A stretch of DNA of 64,000 nucleotides from Trinickia dinghuensis (GTDB lineage Bacteria > Pseudomonadota > Gammaproteobacteria > Burkholderiales > Burkholderiaceae). The stretch's first letter is position 1, and each line of letters begins with the position of its first letter. The stretch covers positions 722,148-786,147 of the forward strand of contig NZ_QRGA01000001.1 in the NCBI RefSeq assembly GCF_003367175.1. The letters run 5' to 3'. The notes below the pieces were generated by a model. The model searched no databases and had not been told where the DNA came from. It saw only the letters and a list, made by a program, of their open reading frames with translations. The translations under genes were made by a program, and so were the position numbers. This document shows, one piece after another, positions 28,101 to 36,110 of this stretch.

Positions 28101-29619
28101 CATTGCGGCGACCTCGCGCGGCTCGCGCCTGGCCTCGCAACTGCTCGCGTTCGGGCGCAGGCAGCCGCTCTCGCCGAAGAGCGTGAATCTGGGCCGCCTG
28201 ATCCGGGGCATCGACGACATGCTGCGCCGTTCGCTGGGCGAGGGGGTCGAGATCGAAACGGTCATCACGGGCGGGCTCTGGAATACGTTCGTCGATACCG
28301 TTCAGGTCGAAAACGCCTTGTTGAATCTGGCGATCAACGCGCGCGATGCCATGCAAGCGCAGGGCAAACTCACGATCGAAGCGGGCAATGCGTTCCTGGA
28401 CGACACCTACGTCGCGCGCCACGGCGACGTGGCTGCCGGGCAATACGTGATGGTGGCCGTGACCGATACCGGGTGCGGCATTCCCGCCGAACTGCTCGAG
28501 CGCGTCTTCGAGCCGTTCTATACGACGAAGCCCGAGGGCCGGGGCACGGGCCTCGGCCTAAGTATGGTGTACGGCTTCGTGAAGCAATCGGGCGGGCACA
28601 TCAAGATCTACAGCGAAGTGAGTCACGGTACGACGGTACGCATTTATCTGCCGCGTGCGCGGCAGCCCGAAGACGTCGAGACCGACCTCGAAATCGGGCC
28701 GATCACGGGCGGCACCGAGACGGTGCTCGTCGTCGAGGATGACGAAGATGTGCGCGGCACCGTCGTCGATTTGCTGTCGGAGCTCGGCTATCGCGTGCTG
28801 CGTGCGAAGGACGCCCAGAGCGCGCTGGCGATCGTCGAAAGCGGCGTGCCGATCGATCTGCTGTTTACCGACGTGGTGATGCCGGGCCCGCTCGGCAGTC
28901 CGGAGTTGGCGCGCAAGGCGCGCGAACGCCTGCCGAACGTTGCCGTGCTGTTCACATCGGGCTATACCGACAACGCGATCGTGCATGGCGGCCGGCTCGA
29001 CGAAGGCGTGGATCTGCTCAGCAAGCCGTATAGCCGCGAGGCGATGGCGCGCAAGATCCGCCATGTGCTGCGCAGCCAAACGCGCGGCGAAATCGCTCCG
29101 CCCCCCGAGCGGCCCACGTTGCCGCCGCTGCCGGCCGAGCACGAGGCGCGGCCCGACGCCTCGCGAATGACGGCGCGCGTGCTGCTCGTCGACGACGACG
29201 CGATGGTGCGTTTCACGACGGCCGATATGCTCGGGTATCTAGGGCACGCCGTCACGGAAGCGGGCGATGCGACCGATGCGTTGCGGTTGCTTAGCGAGCA
29301 CGCGTTCGACGTCATCGTCACTGATATTTCGCTGCCGGATTTGTCGGGCGACGAGTTGGCGATGCGCGCGCTCGCGCTGCAGCCCGGCTTGAGGGTGATA
29401 TTCGCGACCGGCTACGATGCGCTGCCCGAGGACAGCGATCATCAGGCCCTGGCCGGTGCGATGCTGCTGCGCAAGCCGTACAACAAGGAGCGGATCGAGG
29501 AAGCGATGAATGCCGCCATGGCGGCGCGGTTGGCCGCGGGGGCATCGCTCGTCTCGATCGAAGGCCGTGCCGAACCGGCTGTCGCTTCGAAATCCGCGAA
29601 GCCGATACCGTCCGTGTGA
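25150..29619 (+). CDS. Giant hybrid sensor histidine kinase with two kinase cores and three receivers
   Basis: A 1489-residue soluble protein without membrane segments. The order is PAS-like (~20-165), GAF (~170-335), HisKA with H363 in SNVSHEFRTPLT, HATPase (~475-585), REC1 (~655-770, LTDVMMP), PAS (~787-905, ending DITHRKEAE), a second HisKA with H951 in GGVAHDFNN, HATPase (~1060-1175), REC2 (~1195-1310, FTDVVMPG) and REC3 (~1345-1460, VTDISLPD). It resembles a fusion of a GAF-HK-REC protein with a PAS-HK-REC protein plus a receiver. No output domain or partner regulator is adjacent, so the phosphate target is unknown. Confidence 0.93.
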   Translation: MSDATSMSPNKDEKDFLSGGGEMGKLVRAYDWHTTPLGARSGWPRSLKFALSIILNSRQPMWIGWGDSLVYFYNDAYQSIIGGKHPWALGRPTAEVWHEIWGDIGELLAKAMAGGQATYVEAQPLIMERNGYPEETHYTFSYSPIPNDDGSIGGIICANTDDTRRVIGERQLALLRDLAAGAADARTWQAASACSIRALGRDGRDLPFALLYLAEPGSDDVRLAGTSGIEAGHEAAPADISADRPALWPVQEALRTHQPVVVSNLQARVGTALPRGPWHEPPAQAVVMPILPSGETGHAGALVVGLNPFRLFDEGYRGFLNLVVSQIGATVAHAQAYEEERRRAEALAQIDRAKTAFFSNVSHEFRTPLTLMLGPLEDALGDTTTEVLAAEQRQRLVTAHRNGLRLLKLVNSLLDFSRIEAGRVVATFEPVDLSKLTAELASNFESATDRARLTLSIECVPLPQPVYVDRDMWEKIVLNLLSNAFKFTFEGEIGVETRLTADGTAAEIIVRDTGVGVPPRELSRLFERFHRVEGQRSRSFEGSGIGLALVQELVKLHGGTIAVESEVDRGTTFALRLPFGYSHLPAEHVGPTRSTSPRFGRADAYVEEALRWLPSDLPGGGADADVGDLDDESPAERGDEMPEWSFGRGTMGERVLIVDDNADMRDYIGRLLRTRWDVETAADGRAALAAIRRHKPDLILTDVMMPVLDGFGLLREIRIDAQLRHLPVVMLSARAGEEARVEGLESGADDYLTKPFSARELMARVNANLEMARLRRDATRDLLESEARFRNMANHAPVMMWVSDPTGSLTYLNRLWCEFTGQSLNEALGNGAWESLHSEDRKQYEASFVSANKNGEAFSAECRVRRSDGVYRWALSAAAPRFSDDGAFLGYIGSITDITHRKEAERILQEANVVLERRVAAAIAERVHTEAQLRQAQKMEAIGKLTGGVAHDFNNVLQVIAGNLQLLSRDVAGNLRAEQRLQTAIAATSRGSRLASQLLAFGRRQPLSPKSVNLGRLIRGIDDMLRRSLGEGVEIETVITGGLWNTFVDTVQVENALLNLAINARDAMQAQGKLTIEAGNAFLDDTYVARHGDVAAGQYVMVAVTDTGCGIPAELLERVFEPFYTTKPEGRGTGLGLSMVYGFVKQSGGHIKIYSEVSHGTTVRIYLPRARQPEDVETDLEIGPITGGTETVLVVEDDEDVRGTVVDLLSELGYRVLRAKDAQSALAIVESGVPIDLLFTDVVMPGPLGSPELARKARERLPNVAVLFTSGYTDNAIVHGGRLDEGVDLLSKPYSREAMARKIRHVLRSQTRGEIAPPPERPTLPPLPAEHEARPDASRMTARVLLVDDDAMVRFTTADMLGYLGHAVTEAGDATDALRLLSEHAFDVIVTDISLPDLSGDELAMRALALQPGLRVIFATGYDALPEDSDHQALAGAMLLRKPYNKERIEEAMNAAMAARLAAGASLVSIEGRAEPAVASKSAKPIPSV

Positions 29620-29677
29620 GGCGCTTCGCCGCCGTCTTAATCGAGATGGCGGCGAAGCGATCGGCCCCAATGGGTGT

Positions 29678-29768
29678 AAAGGTGAGCGCTTTCGGGAGCC
29701 GCGCATCGCGTCCCGGAAACGCTCACCTTATGGCCACATGACTTTTTGAAAGGTGAGCGTTTTCGGGA
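29678..29768. repeat. Cluster of three 20-bp interspersed repeats, one inverted
   Basis: Copies of the GGTGAG...CGGGA repeat lie at 29678-29697 (+), 29711-29730 (-) and 29749-29768 (+), just after the hybrid kinase stop. The first two face each other and can form a ~20-bp hairpin with a 13-nt loop, which could help end the kinase transcript. Confidence 0.8.
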
Positions 29769-30295
29769 GTGGCGACCCGATGTGCTTTTCGCCGCGCGAT
29801 GCGTGCCAGCATGATTAAACGGACTGTGTTGTAGGAATTATCCACTCCCTCAGTGAAAACGATTATGAGCAAAATATCGGAATGTCGGTGAGCGGACGTT
29901 AATCGCGCGCGAAAGAACCGTCAATGCGCATGCCGATCGCGCCGAGGCCGCGCGCCGTCAGGCGGCCCGACCCGGGCATCGCCCTTCGGCGGCAGCCGGA
30001 AAACGTGTGACGAAATCGGGTAGGGTGCCCGCCGTGGCGCGACACGCAGGCGCGTTCGCCGGCGGTTGGAACGGTCCGTGCATATGAAAAGGTGCACTGG
30101 CTTTTTGCCGCTTTTGCTTTTTGTCGAGTTTGTATCGATAATTCAAGTCGACACCGCCTGAAGACGATCGTGCGCTGCCTCCCGGGCAGGCGCCAGTGGA
30201 CGGCTGCAACTTTCCCGCCGCGAGTCGCGTATGATTCGGCTCGGGTCAACGGGGGGATTTAGCCACCCCCGCATCAACCATAACCGGAATCATCG
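29769..30295. other. Intergenic region upstream of the second H-NS-like gene
   Basis: No credible gene is seen. CGGGGG (30249-30254) and CCCCCG (30266-30271) form a short GC stem about 25 bp before the H-NS-like start, and this stretch probably belongs to its leader. The rest shows nothing I can name. Confidence 0.35.
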
Positions 30296-30541
30296 ATGGA
30301 ACAGCTTGAAGGCGAAGCTCGCGAACGGTTGATTCGCTGGCTGCGACGCCGCATGGAAGAGTTCGGCATTACCGTTGAAGCCGTCGCGGAATCGATTGCG
30401 GCCGATAAGGAGGCCGAACGGCCCATCCTTTATCGCGACGCGATGGGCAACACGTGGGACGGCTACGGGGATCCGCCGGATTGGCTTCGACGCGTCGTGG
30501 CGGCCGGACAGCAAATGGATTTCTATCGCTGCGAAAGCTGA
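30296..30541 (+). CDS. H-NS-family-like small protein (paralogue of the 16.8-kb gene)
   Basis: An 81-residue protein sharing RLI.W.RRRMEEFGIT, then YRDAMGNTWDGYGDPPDWLRR, with the protein at 16798. The C-terminal half matches the H-NS DNA-binding domain, but the GRGR-type loop is GYGD. The protein is too short for the oligomerisation coil of true H-NS. It is monocistronic and convergent with BluB, 22 bp apart. It could be a truncated H-NS-type modulator of the nucleoid; function is inferred. Confidence 0.75.
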   Translation: MEQLEGEARERLIRWLRRRMEEFGITVEAVAESIAADKEAERPILYRDAMGNTWDGYGDPPDWLRRVVAAGQQMDFYRCES

Positions 30542-30563
30542 CGTCCGGCACGTCCGCCAGGCT

Positions 30564-31238
30564 TCACTCTTCGTAGGACGTTTTGGTGGCCGCTTCCTCA
30601 GCGGGCCAATGATTTTCGTAGACGCATTCGCCGATCGGCATCCGCTTGGCCCACTGTTCGAGTTCGAGCATCGGCTTCGGATAAAAGGCCTCGACATGGC
30701 CGAGACATAGGATGGCCACGGGCTTTGCGCCCTGCGGCATTCGCATCAGCGTGCGTACTTCGTCGACGTCGAACAGCGATACCCAGCCCATGCCGAGACC
30801 TTCGGCACGCGCGGCGAGCCACATGTTCTGAATGGCGCAGGCAACCGATGCGAGATCCATCTCGGGCATCGTGCGCCGCCCGAAGACATGCCGTTCCCGG
30901 CCGTCCATCAGTGCCATCACGAGCAGCTCGCCGCATTCGAGCATGCCTTCCACTTTCAGGCGCATGAATTCGTCGTGACGCTCGCCGAGCGCATCGGCCG
31001 TGCGCACGCGTTCGCGCTCGACCGCGTCGTGCAGGGCCGCGCGCAGCGCGGTGTCCGTAATGCGGGCAATGCGCCACGGCTGCATGAAGCCGACGCTCGG
31101 CGCGTGATGGGCCGCGTCGATCAAGCGGGCGAGGACGCCGGCGTCGACCGCGCCTCGCACGAAGTGCCGCATGTCGCGGCGTTCGTAAATCGCGCGATAT
31201 ACCGCAGCGCGTTCGTCGTCGTCAAATTGCATCGCCAT
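30564..31238 (-). CDS. bluB: 5,6-dimethylbenzimidazole synthase
   Basis: A 224-residue nitroreductase-fold protein with the BluB signature: AVYRAIYERRDMRHF, HHAPSVGFMQPWR, then MDLASVACAIQNMWLAARAEG and GMGWVSLFD. BluB cleaves reduced FMN with oxygen to form the lower ligand of vitamin B12. The start at 31238 (MAMQFDDDER) is where similarity begins; 31280 is an unused upstream option and no strong ribosome site separates them. No other cobalamin gene or B12 riboswitch is adjacent. Confidence 0.9.
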   Translation of the reverse strand: MAMQFDDDERAAVYRAIYERRDMRHFVRGAVDAGVLARLIDAAHHAPSVGFMQPWRIARITDTALRAALHDAVERERVRTADALGERHDEFMRLKVEGMLECGELLVMALMDGRERHVFGRRTMPEMDLASVACAIQNMWLAARAEGLGMGWVSLFDVDEVRTLMRMPQGAKPVAILCLGHVEAFYPKPMLELEQWAKRMPIGECVYENHWPAEEAATKTSYEE

Positions 31239-31340
31239 GGAATGGAGCGGGTTTTGAAAGGAAAGCCGCGCGGGCGGCAATAGGCGAAGTGTACCCCTGA
31301 CGTCGGCGCGGCCGCGCGGGAGTGCGCGCAGCCGAATTGT

Positions 31341-31856
31341 TTAGGAGTGCGAATAGTGGGAATCATCGTCGTTCGGCGGCTGCTCGCCGGCCGGCAGGGC
31401 GGGCTTTGCAACGGGCGCGACGCGTTGCATCAGATAGGCGTAGAGCGCGCGCAAATCGTCGTCCGACATTGTCGAGAACTCGGTGTAAGGCATCGCGGAA
31501 TACAGTGCCTTGCCGCCGGGTGCGACACCGTGCCGGACGGCCCGATCGAAATCCTCGTAGGTGTAGCGGCCGATGCCGAAGCGCGGATCGGGCGTGATGT
31601 TGCTCGCTTCGATCGAGCCGAACGGCGAACTGATCGCGCGTCCGCCGGCAAACGGTGCGCCGCCGTTCGGGGCCGTGTGGCACCCCGCGCAGTTGGCTGC
31701 TTGGGCGACATGCTCGCCGCGGACGAGCAATACCGAGCTGGCGGGGGCGGGCGCTTTCGACGGCACGCCGTGTTTCGCGCCACCCATTGCAATTGCAAGA
31801 ATGGCGGGCAGGGTCAGCACGAACAAGTCCGTTGCCATCCGCGGCGGCTTTTTCAT
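31341..31856 (-). CDS. Secreted or membrane-anchored class I cytochrome c
   Basis: A 171-residue protein with an N-terminal hydrophobic signal/anchor (TDLFVLTLPAILAIAM) and one haem-binding CAGCH near residue 57. It resembles single domains of cytochrome c subunits of membrane alcohol/aldehyde dehydrogenases (ASNITPDPRFGIGRYTYEDF, then LYSAMPYTEF with a likely axial Met). The C-terminal tail after ~145 is proline- and aspartate-rich. It is probably a periplasmic electron carrier. It lies 100 bp upstream of bluB on the same strand, but a shared role is not evident. Confidence 0.88.
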   Translation of the reverse strand: MKKPPRMATDLFVLTLPAILAIAMGGAKHGVPSKAPAPASSVLLVRGEHVAQAANCAGCHTAPNGGAPFAGGRAISSPFGSIEASNITPDPRFGIGRYTYEDFDRAVRHGVAPGGKALYSAMPYTEFSTMSDDDLRALYAYLMQRVAPVAKPALPAGEQPPNDDDSHYSHS

Positions 31857-32533
31857 TGTCTTGATTCCCCCGTCATGCTCGAGCCTGGCTGCAAATCGAG
31901 CCGAGTCTCCATCGCTGCAATGCCTCCACGCCCGGTTTCAGTCATGGCAGAAGGAAGCCGCGGCGCAATACAGATGACCGCATAGATCGGCCGTTAGCTC
32001 AATACGACGTAACACCAATAAGAGACGAAAACATGTGCGTTCGCCGTCGTCTTTTGTTCGGACGGACATGTTGCGCCGAGCAGGTTCCATTCCCGATTTG
32101 TGCGCGCACGAGATCGCAGGTGCTCGAGGCGCTTGCCGGCCGCCGGCGTGAAGGTGAGGGTTTTCGGGACTTCGCGCGCGGTGAGATTCTTGTATTCGCC
32201 GGGCCTCACGTTATACGGCGTCCAAGCGGCGAATCCGTCCTTTCAGCGCTTCCAACCTTGCATGGACCCGCTCATTCAGCGTTTTTCCACCTGAAAAACG
32301 GCCAGCGCCGCTCCCTGGTGAGGCGTCGATCGATCGCGCGTCTCACTGCAATCCGGCCGGCGCGAGCCAAAGGTGAGGGTTTCCGGGAGTGTTCCAAAGT
32401 GTGGGCAACTCGGCCGCCGGTCACGTCGAACCGGGAATCATGCGATCATCGAAGGTTCCGACGCGGCTTGGCCCGTCAACGCCATTGCGACTACTTGCCG
32501 GACTGCGAGCCGGCTAAATTGGAGAATCTGACC
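31857..32533. other. Intergenic region with two interspersed repeats
   Basis: An open frame runs from 32033 into the dehydrogenase, but it has no family likeness before 32534. The region holds two repeat copies. It must carry the promoters of the cytochrome gene (minus) and the dehydrogenase (plus). Confidence 0.5.
32150..32388 (+). repeat. Two 20-bp interspersed repeats
   Basis: Direct copies of the GGTGAGGGTTTTCGGGA-type repeat at 32150-32169 and 32369-32388, 219 bp apart, both upstream of the ketoglutarate-semialdehyde dehydrogenase. They carry GGG rather than GCG in the middle, like the first copy at 23533. Confidence 0.8.
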
Positions 32534-34114
32534 ATGCAGATCACGGGAGATATGCTGATCGGCGGCGGTTCGGTACGAGGAAGTGCCGGGACGCTGCGCG
32601 CGTTCGACCCCGCCCGCAACGCTGAGATGGAGCCGGCGTTCGGCGCCGGCGACGCAAACGACGTCGATCGCGCGTGCCGGCTGGCGCAAGCGGCGTTCGA
32701 TCCGTTCCGCCAAGCGCCGCTGGAGACACGTGCGCGCCTGCTGGACGCAATCGGCGAGCGCATCATGGCGCTCGGCGATGCCCTCATCGAACGCGGGCAC
32801 GCCGAATCGGCGCTGCCGAAGGCGCGCCTAGAAGGCGAGCGCGCCCGCACGGTCGGCCAGCTCAAGCTGTTCGCGCAACTGGTGCGCGACGGCCGCTGGC
32901 TCGGCGCGACGCTCGATTCCGCGATGCCGGAGCGCAAGCCGCTGCCGCGCTCGGATCTGCGTCTGCAGAAGATTCCGGTCGGCCCCGTGGCCGTGTTCGG
33001 CGCGAGCAACTTCCCGCTGGCGTTCTCGGTGGCGGGCGGCGATACGGCGTCGGCGTTGGCCGCCGGCTGCCCCGTCGTCGTGAAGGCGCACCCCGCGCAT
33101 TTGGGGACGTCCGAACTCGTCGGCCGCGCGATTCAAGAAGCGGTGGCCGAATGCGGTTTGCCTGCCGGCGTGTTCGCACTGGTGCTCGGCGCCGGCAACG
33201 CGGTCGGCGAAGCGCTGGTCGCGCATTCGGCGATCAAGGCCGTCGGCTTCACGGGTTCGCGCGGCGGTGGCATTGCGCTGATGAATATCGCCGCGCGCCG
33301 TCGCGAGCCGATTCCCGTCTACGCCGAAATGAGCAGCATCAACCCGTGCTTCGTGTTGCCGGGCGCGCTTGCGGCGCGCGCCGAAGCGGTCGCGAACGGC
33401 TTTGTCGATTCGCTGACGCTCGGCGTGGGTCAGTTCTGTACGAACCCCGGGCTCGTCGTCGTGCTCGAGGGCCCGCATCGCCAAGCATTCGTCGAAGCCG
33501 CGTCCAAGGCGCTCGAAAAGAAGGGCGCGCAAACGATGCTGACCGCGGGCATTGCGAGTGCCTACCGCGACGGCGTGAAGCGCCGCTCGGGTGTCGAAGG
33601 GGTGACGCGTGTGGCTCAAGGCGCCAGCACCGACGCACAGCATTCGGCGTTGCCCGAGTTGTTCGCGACGACGCAATCGCGCTTCCTGGCCGAAGCCCCG
33701 CTCGAAGACGAAATCTTCGGCCCGACGTCGCTCGTCGTGACCTGCGCGAACATCGACGAAATGATCGAGTTGGCCGAGCACGTGGAAGGGCAGTTGACGG
33801 CCACGCTGCACATGGAGCGCGACGACCTCGAACTCGCGCGCAAGCTCTTGCCGACGCTCGAACGCAAGGCCGGCCGTATCTTGGCGAACGGATTCTCGAC
33901 TGGCGTCGAAGTCGCGCACGCGATGGTGCACGGCGGCCCGTTCCCGGCTACGTCGGATCCGCGCTCGACGTCGGTCGGCACGCTCGCGATCGAGCGGTTC
34001 TTGCGGCCGGTCTGCTATCAGGACTTGGCGGCCGAACTGCTGCCCGAGTCGGTGCAAGACGCCAATCCGCTCAACCTCTGGCGCTTGCGCGACGGCACGT
34101 TCGAGCGTCGCTGA
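32534..34114 (+). CDS. Alpha-ketoglutaric semialdehyde dehydrogenase (2,5-dioxovalerate dehydrogenase)
   Basis: A 526-residue aldehyde dehydrogenase of the KGSADH class. It has the N-terminal [27 protein letters not shown], catalytic Glu265 in [10 protein letters not shown] and Cys302 in GQFCTNPG. It oxidises 2,5-dioxopentanoate to 2-oxoglutarate at the end of oxidative pentose, hexarate or hydroxyproline pathways. The start at 32534 has GGAG 9 nt upstream. It is followed by a strong intrinsic terminator and stands alone, so its pathway cannot be told from neighbours. Confidence 0.92.
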   Translation: MQITGDMLIGGGSVRGSAGTLRAFDPARNAEMEPAFGAGDANDVDRACRLAQAAFDPFRQAPLETRARLLDAIGERIMALGDALIERGHAESALPKARLEGERARTVGQLKLFAQLVRDGRWLGATLDSAMPERKPLPRSDLRLQKIPVGPVAVFGASNFPLAFSVAGGDTASALAAGCPVVVKAHPAHLGTSELVGRAIQEAVAECGLPAGVFALVLGAGNAVGEALVAHSAIKAVGFTGSRGGGIALMNIAARRREPIPVYAEMSSINPCFVLPGALAARAEAVANGFVDSLTLGVGQFCTNPGLVVVLEGPHRQAFVEAASKALEKKGAQTMLTAGIASAYRDGVKRRSGVEGVTRVAQGASTDAQHSALPELFATTQSRFLAEAPLEDEIFGPTSLVVTCANIDEMIELAEHVEGQLTATLHMERDDLELARKLLPTLERKAGRILANGFSTGVEVAHAMVHGGPFPATSDPRSTSVGTLAIERFLRPVCYQDLAAELLPESVQDANPLNLWRLRDGTFERR

Positions 34115-34170
34115 ACGAACGAAGGGGCGGCGATGGCATCGGCCGCTCCTTATCCACGATCGCGTCAAGG

Positions 34171-34206
34171 CGCGCACCGGCCGTATGGCCTAGGTGCGCG
34201 TTTTTT
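34171..34206 (+). terminator. Rho-independent terminator of the semialdehyde dehydrogenase gene
   Basis: CGCGCACC (34171-34178) pairs with GGTGCGCG (34193-34200), with an inner GGCC/GGCC stem and a GTAT loop, then six T residues (34201-34206). It lies 57 bp after the dehydrogenase stop. Confidence 0.85.
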
Positions 34207-34218
34207 CTTTGCGTTCCT

Positions 34219-34821
34219 TCACCCACCCACGCGGTAAACGCGGCCCGTCTGCGCGCCTTCCACGCTGCGGCAGAACGCCAGCGCGGCGCGCTGCGCGCTG
34301 ACGGCTTCGAACCCGCGAAAGTACGGGCCGTAGGCCTCCAGCGATTCTTCGAGAACGGTCGGGCTGACGAGGTTGATGCGCAGGCTGCGCGGCAGTTCGA
34401 TCGCGGCGCCGCGGACGAAGCCTTCGAGCGCGAGGTTCACCGTGGTGGCGTTGATGCCCTCGTGAATCGGCTCCTCCGCCAAGATGCCACTCGTCAGGGT
34501 GAAGGAGCCGCCGTCGTTGACATGGTGCTGGGCAGCCAGCACCACGTTGACTTGGCCCATGAGCTTGTCGCGCAGGCCGATCCAGAACTGGTCGGCCGTC
34601 ATTTCGTGAAACGGCCCGAAATGGACCTTCCCGATCGTCGTGACGACGGCGTCGACGCGGCCGATTTCATGGAACAGCCGCTCCACGCTCGGCAGATTCG
34701 TTGCGTCGACGTGATAGTTGCCGCGCGACGCACCAACTTCGATCACCTCGTGACGCGGCTTCAGTTCCTTGCAAACGGCCTGGCCGAGCGTACCGCTCGC
34801 CCCGATGATGACGATTTTCAT
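34219..34821 (-). CDS. Short-chain dehydrogenase/reductase
   Basis: A 200-residue SDR with an N-terminal NAD(P) loop GASGTLGQAV at ~7-16 and an NAxG-like TTIG. The catalytic Ser lies in LTSGILAEEP; the expected YxxxK is replaced by an NATTVNLALEGF segment, so the active site is atypical. It matches the short SDRs annotated as suppressor-type oxidoreductases in proteobacteria. Its substrate is unknown. It is 60 bp downstream of the membrane protein gene on the same strand and may be co-transcribed. Confidence 0.85.
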   Translation of the reverse strand: MKIVIIGASGTLGQAVCKELKPRHEVIEVGASRGNYHVDATNLPSVERLFHEIGRVDAVVTTIGKVHFGPFHEMTADQFWIGLRDKLMGQVNVVLAAQHHVNDGGSFTLTSGILAEEPIHEGINATTVNLALEGFVRGAAIELPRSLRINLVSPTVLEESLEAYGPYFRGFEAVSAQRAALAFCRSVEGAQTGRVYRVGG

Positions 34822-34881
34822 CTCGGCTCCTAAGCGAACGAAGACGAACGAGAAGACGCGCTGCGCACGCCGCGCGGGCGG

Positions 34882-35352
34882 TTATGACGGGCGCGTGTCG
34901 CGTTGTGGGCGCAGCGGCAAGGTCAGCAAGACGGCCGCGATCAGTTTGCCCGCCAGTCCGACACCGGTCACGAGGGCGCCGAGCTGAAACACGCGCCATT
35001 CGAGCGGCAGCAAAGGCGCGACGAGCGCGACCGATGCGAAGCAGAGCACGACTGTGATCCAACGCGCCCAAGGATGGCGCAACGCGACGCATGCGTAGAG
35101 CAGGCCGATGAGCACGCGGGCCGTCAGCGCGGCCGCCAGTGTGGAGGAGACCGGCGAGGCGCCTTCCGCCGGCATCGACGCGATTTGGCCGAGCGGAAGC
35201 TCGAACCAAGCGAGGGCGTAACTGACCCCTAGGCACGCGAGCGCGATGGAGAACCGCCTAGCCGAACCGCGCTCGAGCGGCACGCGGCGCGCGGAGAGCA
35301 CATGGCTTGCGCGCCGTGTCGGGGCGCCAGGTAACGGGTGGCTCGCGTTCAT
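34882..35352 (-). CDS. Small integral membrane protein, unknown function
   Basis: A 156-residue protein with about four hydrophobic segments (for example FSIALACLGVSYALAWF, VLIGLLYACVAL, WITVVLCFASVALVAPL). The N terminus is polar and Arg-rich. I chose ATG 35352 (MNASHPLPG) because the 26 residues upstream in the frame look non-coding. I do not recognise the family. Confidence 0.6.
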   Translation of the reverse strand: MNASHPLPGAPTRRASHVLSARRVPLERGSARRFSIALACLGVSYALAWFELPLGQIASMPAEGASPVSSTLAAALTARVLIGLLYACVALRHPWARWITVVLCFASVALVAPLLPLEWRVFQLGALVTGVGLAGKLIAAVLLTLPLRPQRDTRPS

Positions 35353-35749
35353 GGTCCGCTCGCAAGGTAGGCATGCATGCTTCGTCTTAAGCGACGCATA
35401 AGGATCGAGCATGCACACTCGTTCCTCCATCGTAGCGCAGTCAGAAACAACTGCAAGCGTTGCCGGTGGGCCAGCGCACGCTTCGGGGTAAACGATCGCT
35501 TCCGGGCGGCCCGATACCTGGGACGCAAGAGCTGTTCCGGCTTCGGCGGGGCTTGGCGCGGCGGGTGATTCGGTTCAATGCGCCAAAAAAACGGCAATTT
35601 TTTCGATAGAACCGACGTTTCCTACAGAGTATGATTCGAATCCTGCGAGCCAGCGCCCGTAGTCAAAACGCAGTCAAGCGCTCGCTCTCGCGGCTGCGCG
35701 ACGCATCACACAAAGTCGCAGCAAGCGTATTCAGGGAGGCAGGTGACTC
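35353..35749. other. Divergent intergenic region, nothing recognised
   Basis: About 400 bp between the membrane protein start and a small conserved CDS. No gene, repeat or clear promoter is seen beyond a short A/T tract at 35583-35606. Confidence 0.4.
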
Positions 35750-35986
35750 ATGCATCACCCCGACGCCGCATTCACGCATCGCGGATACTTGCTCAATTGC
35801 GCGCCCGCCCGGTCAGGAGACGGCAGCTATCAGCCGTATGTCGTGATCTCGCGCTCGAGCGACGGCGAGCTCGTCGCGAACCGCTTTTTCCCCATCGATC
35901 TTCGTTTTACCGATGAAGCGTCGGCAATTGCGCACGCGCGCGACTGGGCCGTGCGCTGGATCGATGCGAGCAGTTTGACGGTGTAA
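35750..35986 (+). CDS. Small conserved hypothetical protein
   Basis: A 78-residue acidic soluble protein with GGGAGGCAGG upstream of the ATG. It has the pattern Y.PYVVISR....ELVANRFFP, then FTDEASAIAHARDWAVRWID, which I associate with small Burkholderiaceae proteins of unknown role. No signal peptide or membrane segment. It is monocistronic, 124 bp before the serine acetyltransferase. Confidence 0.7.
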   Translation: MHHPDAAFTHRGYLLNCAPARSGDGSYQPYVVISRSSDGELVANRFFPIDLRFTDEASAIAHARDWAVRWIDASSLTV

Positions 35987-36110
35987 GTTCAAAGAGTTCA
36001 AAGGCGCTGCCGGAATCGGAGACAGTCCGGCAACGTCGCATGAAACGCGGTAATCTCTTCGGATCACTCATTGCAACCGTAGAAGCCGTATCACCGCCGT
36101 TTTCACGATC

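Noticed and set aside
31239-31340. Cobalamin riboswitch before bluB
   Set aside because: The gap is only ~100 bp and has no recognisable B12-box; a riboswitch of ~200 nt would not fit.
32033-32533. N-terminal extension of the semialdehyde dehydrogenase frame
   Set aside because: The extra 167 codons cross interspersed repeats and show no similarity; a proper ribosome site and family start occur at 32534.
32674-34833. 719-residue plus-strand frame across the dehydrogenase and SDR genes
   Set aside because: It is out of frame with a clear KGSADH and antisense to a clear SDR; composition is Arg/Ala-rich shadow sequence.
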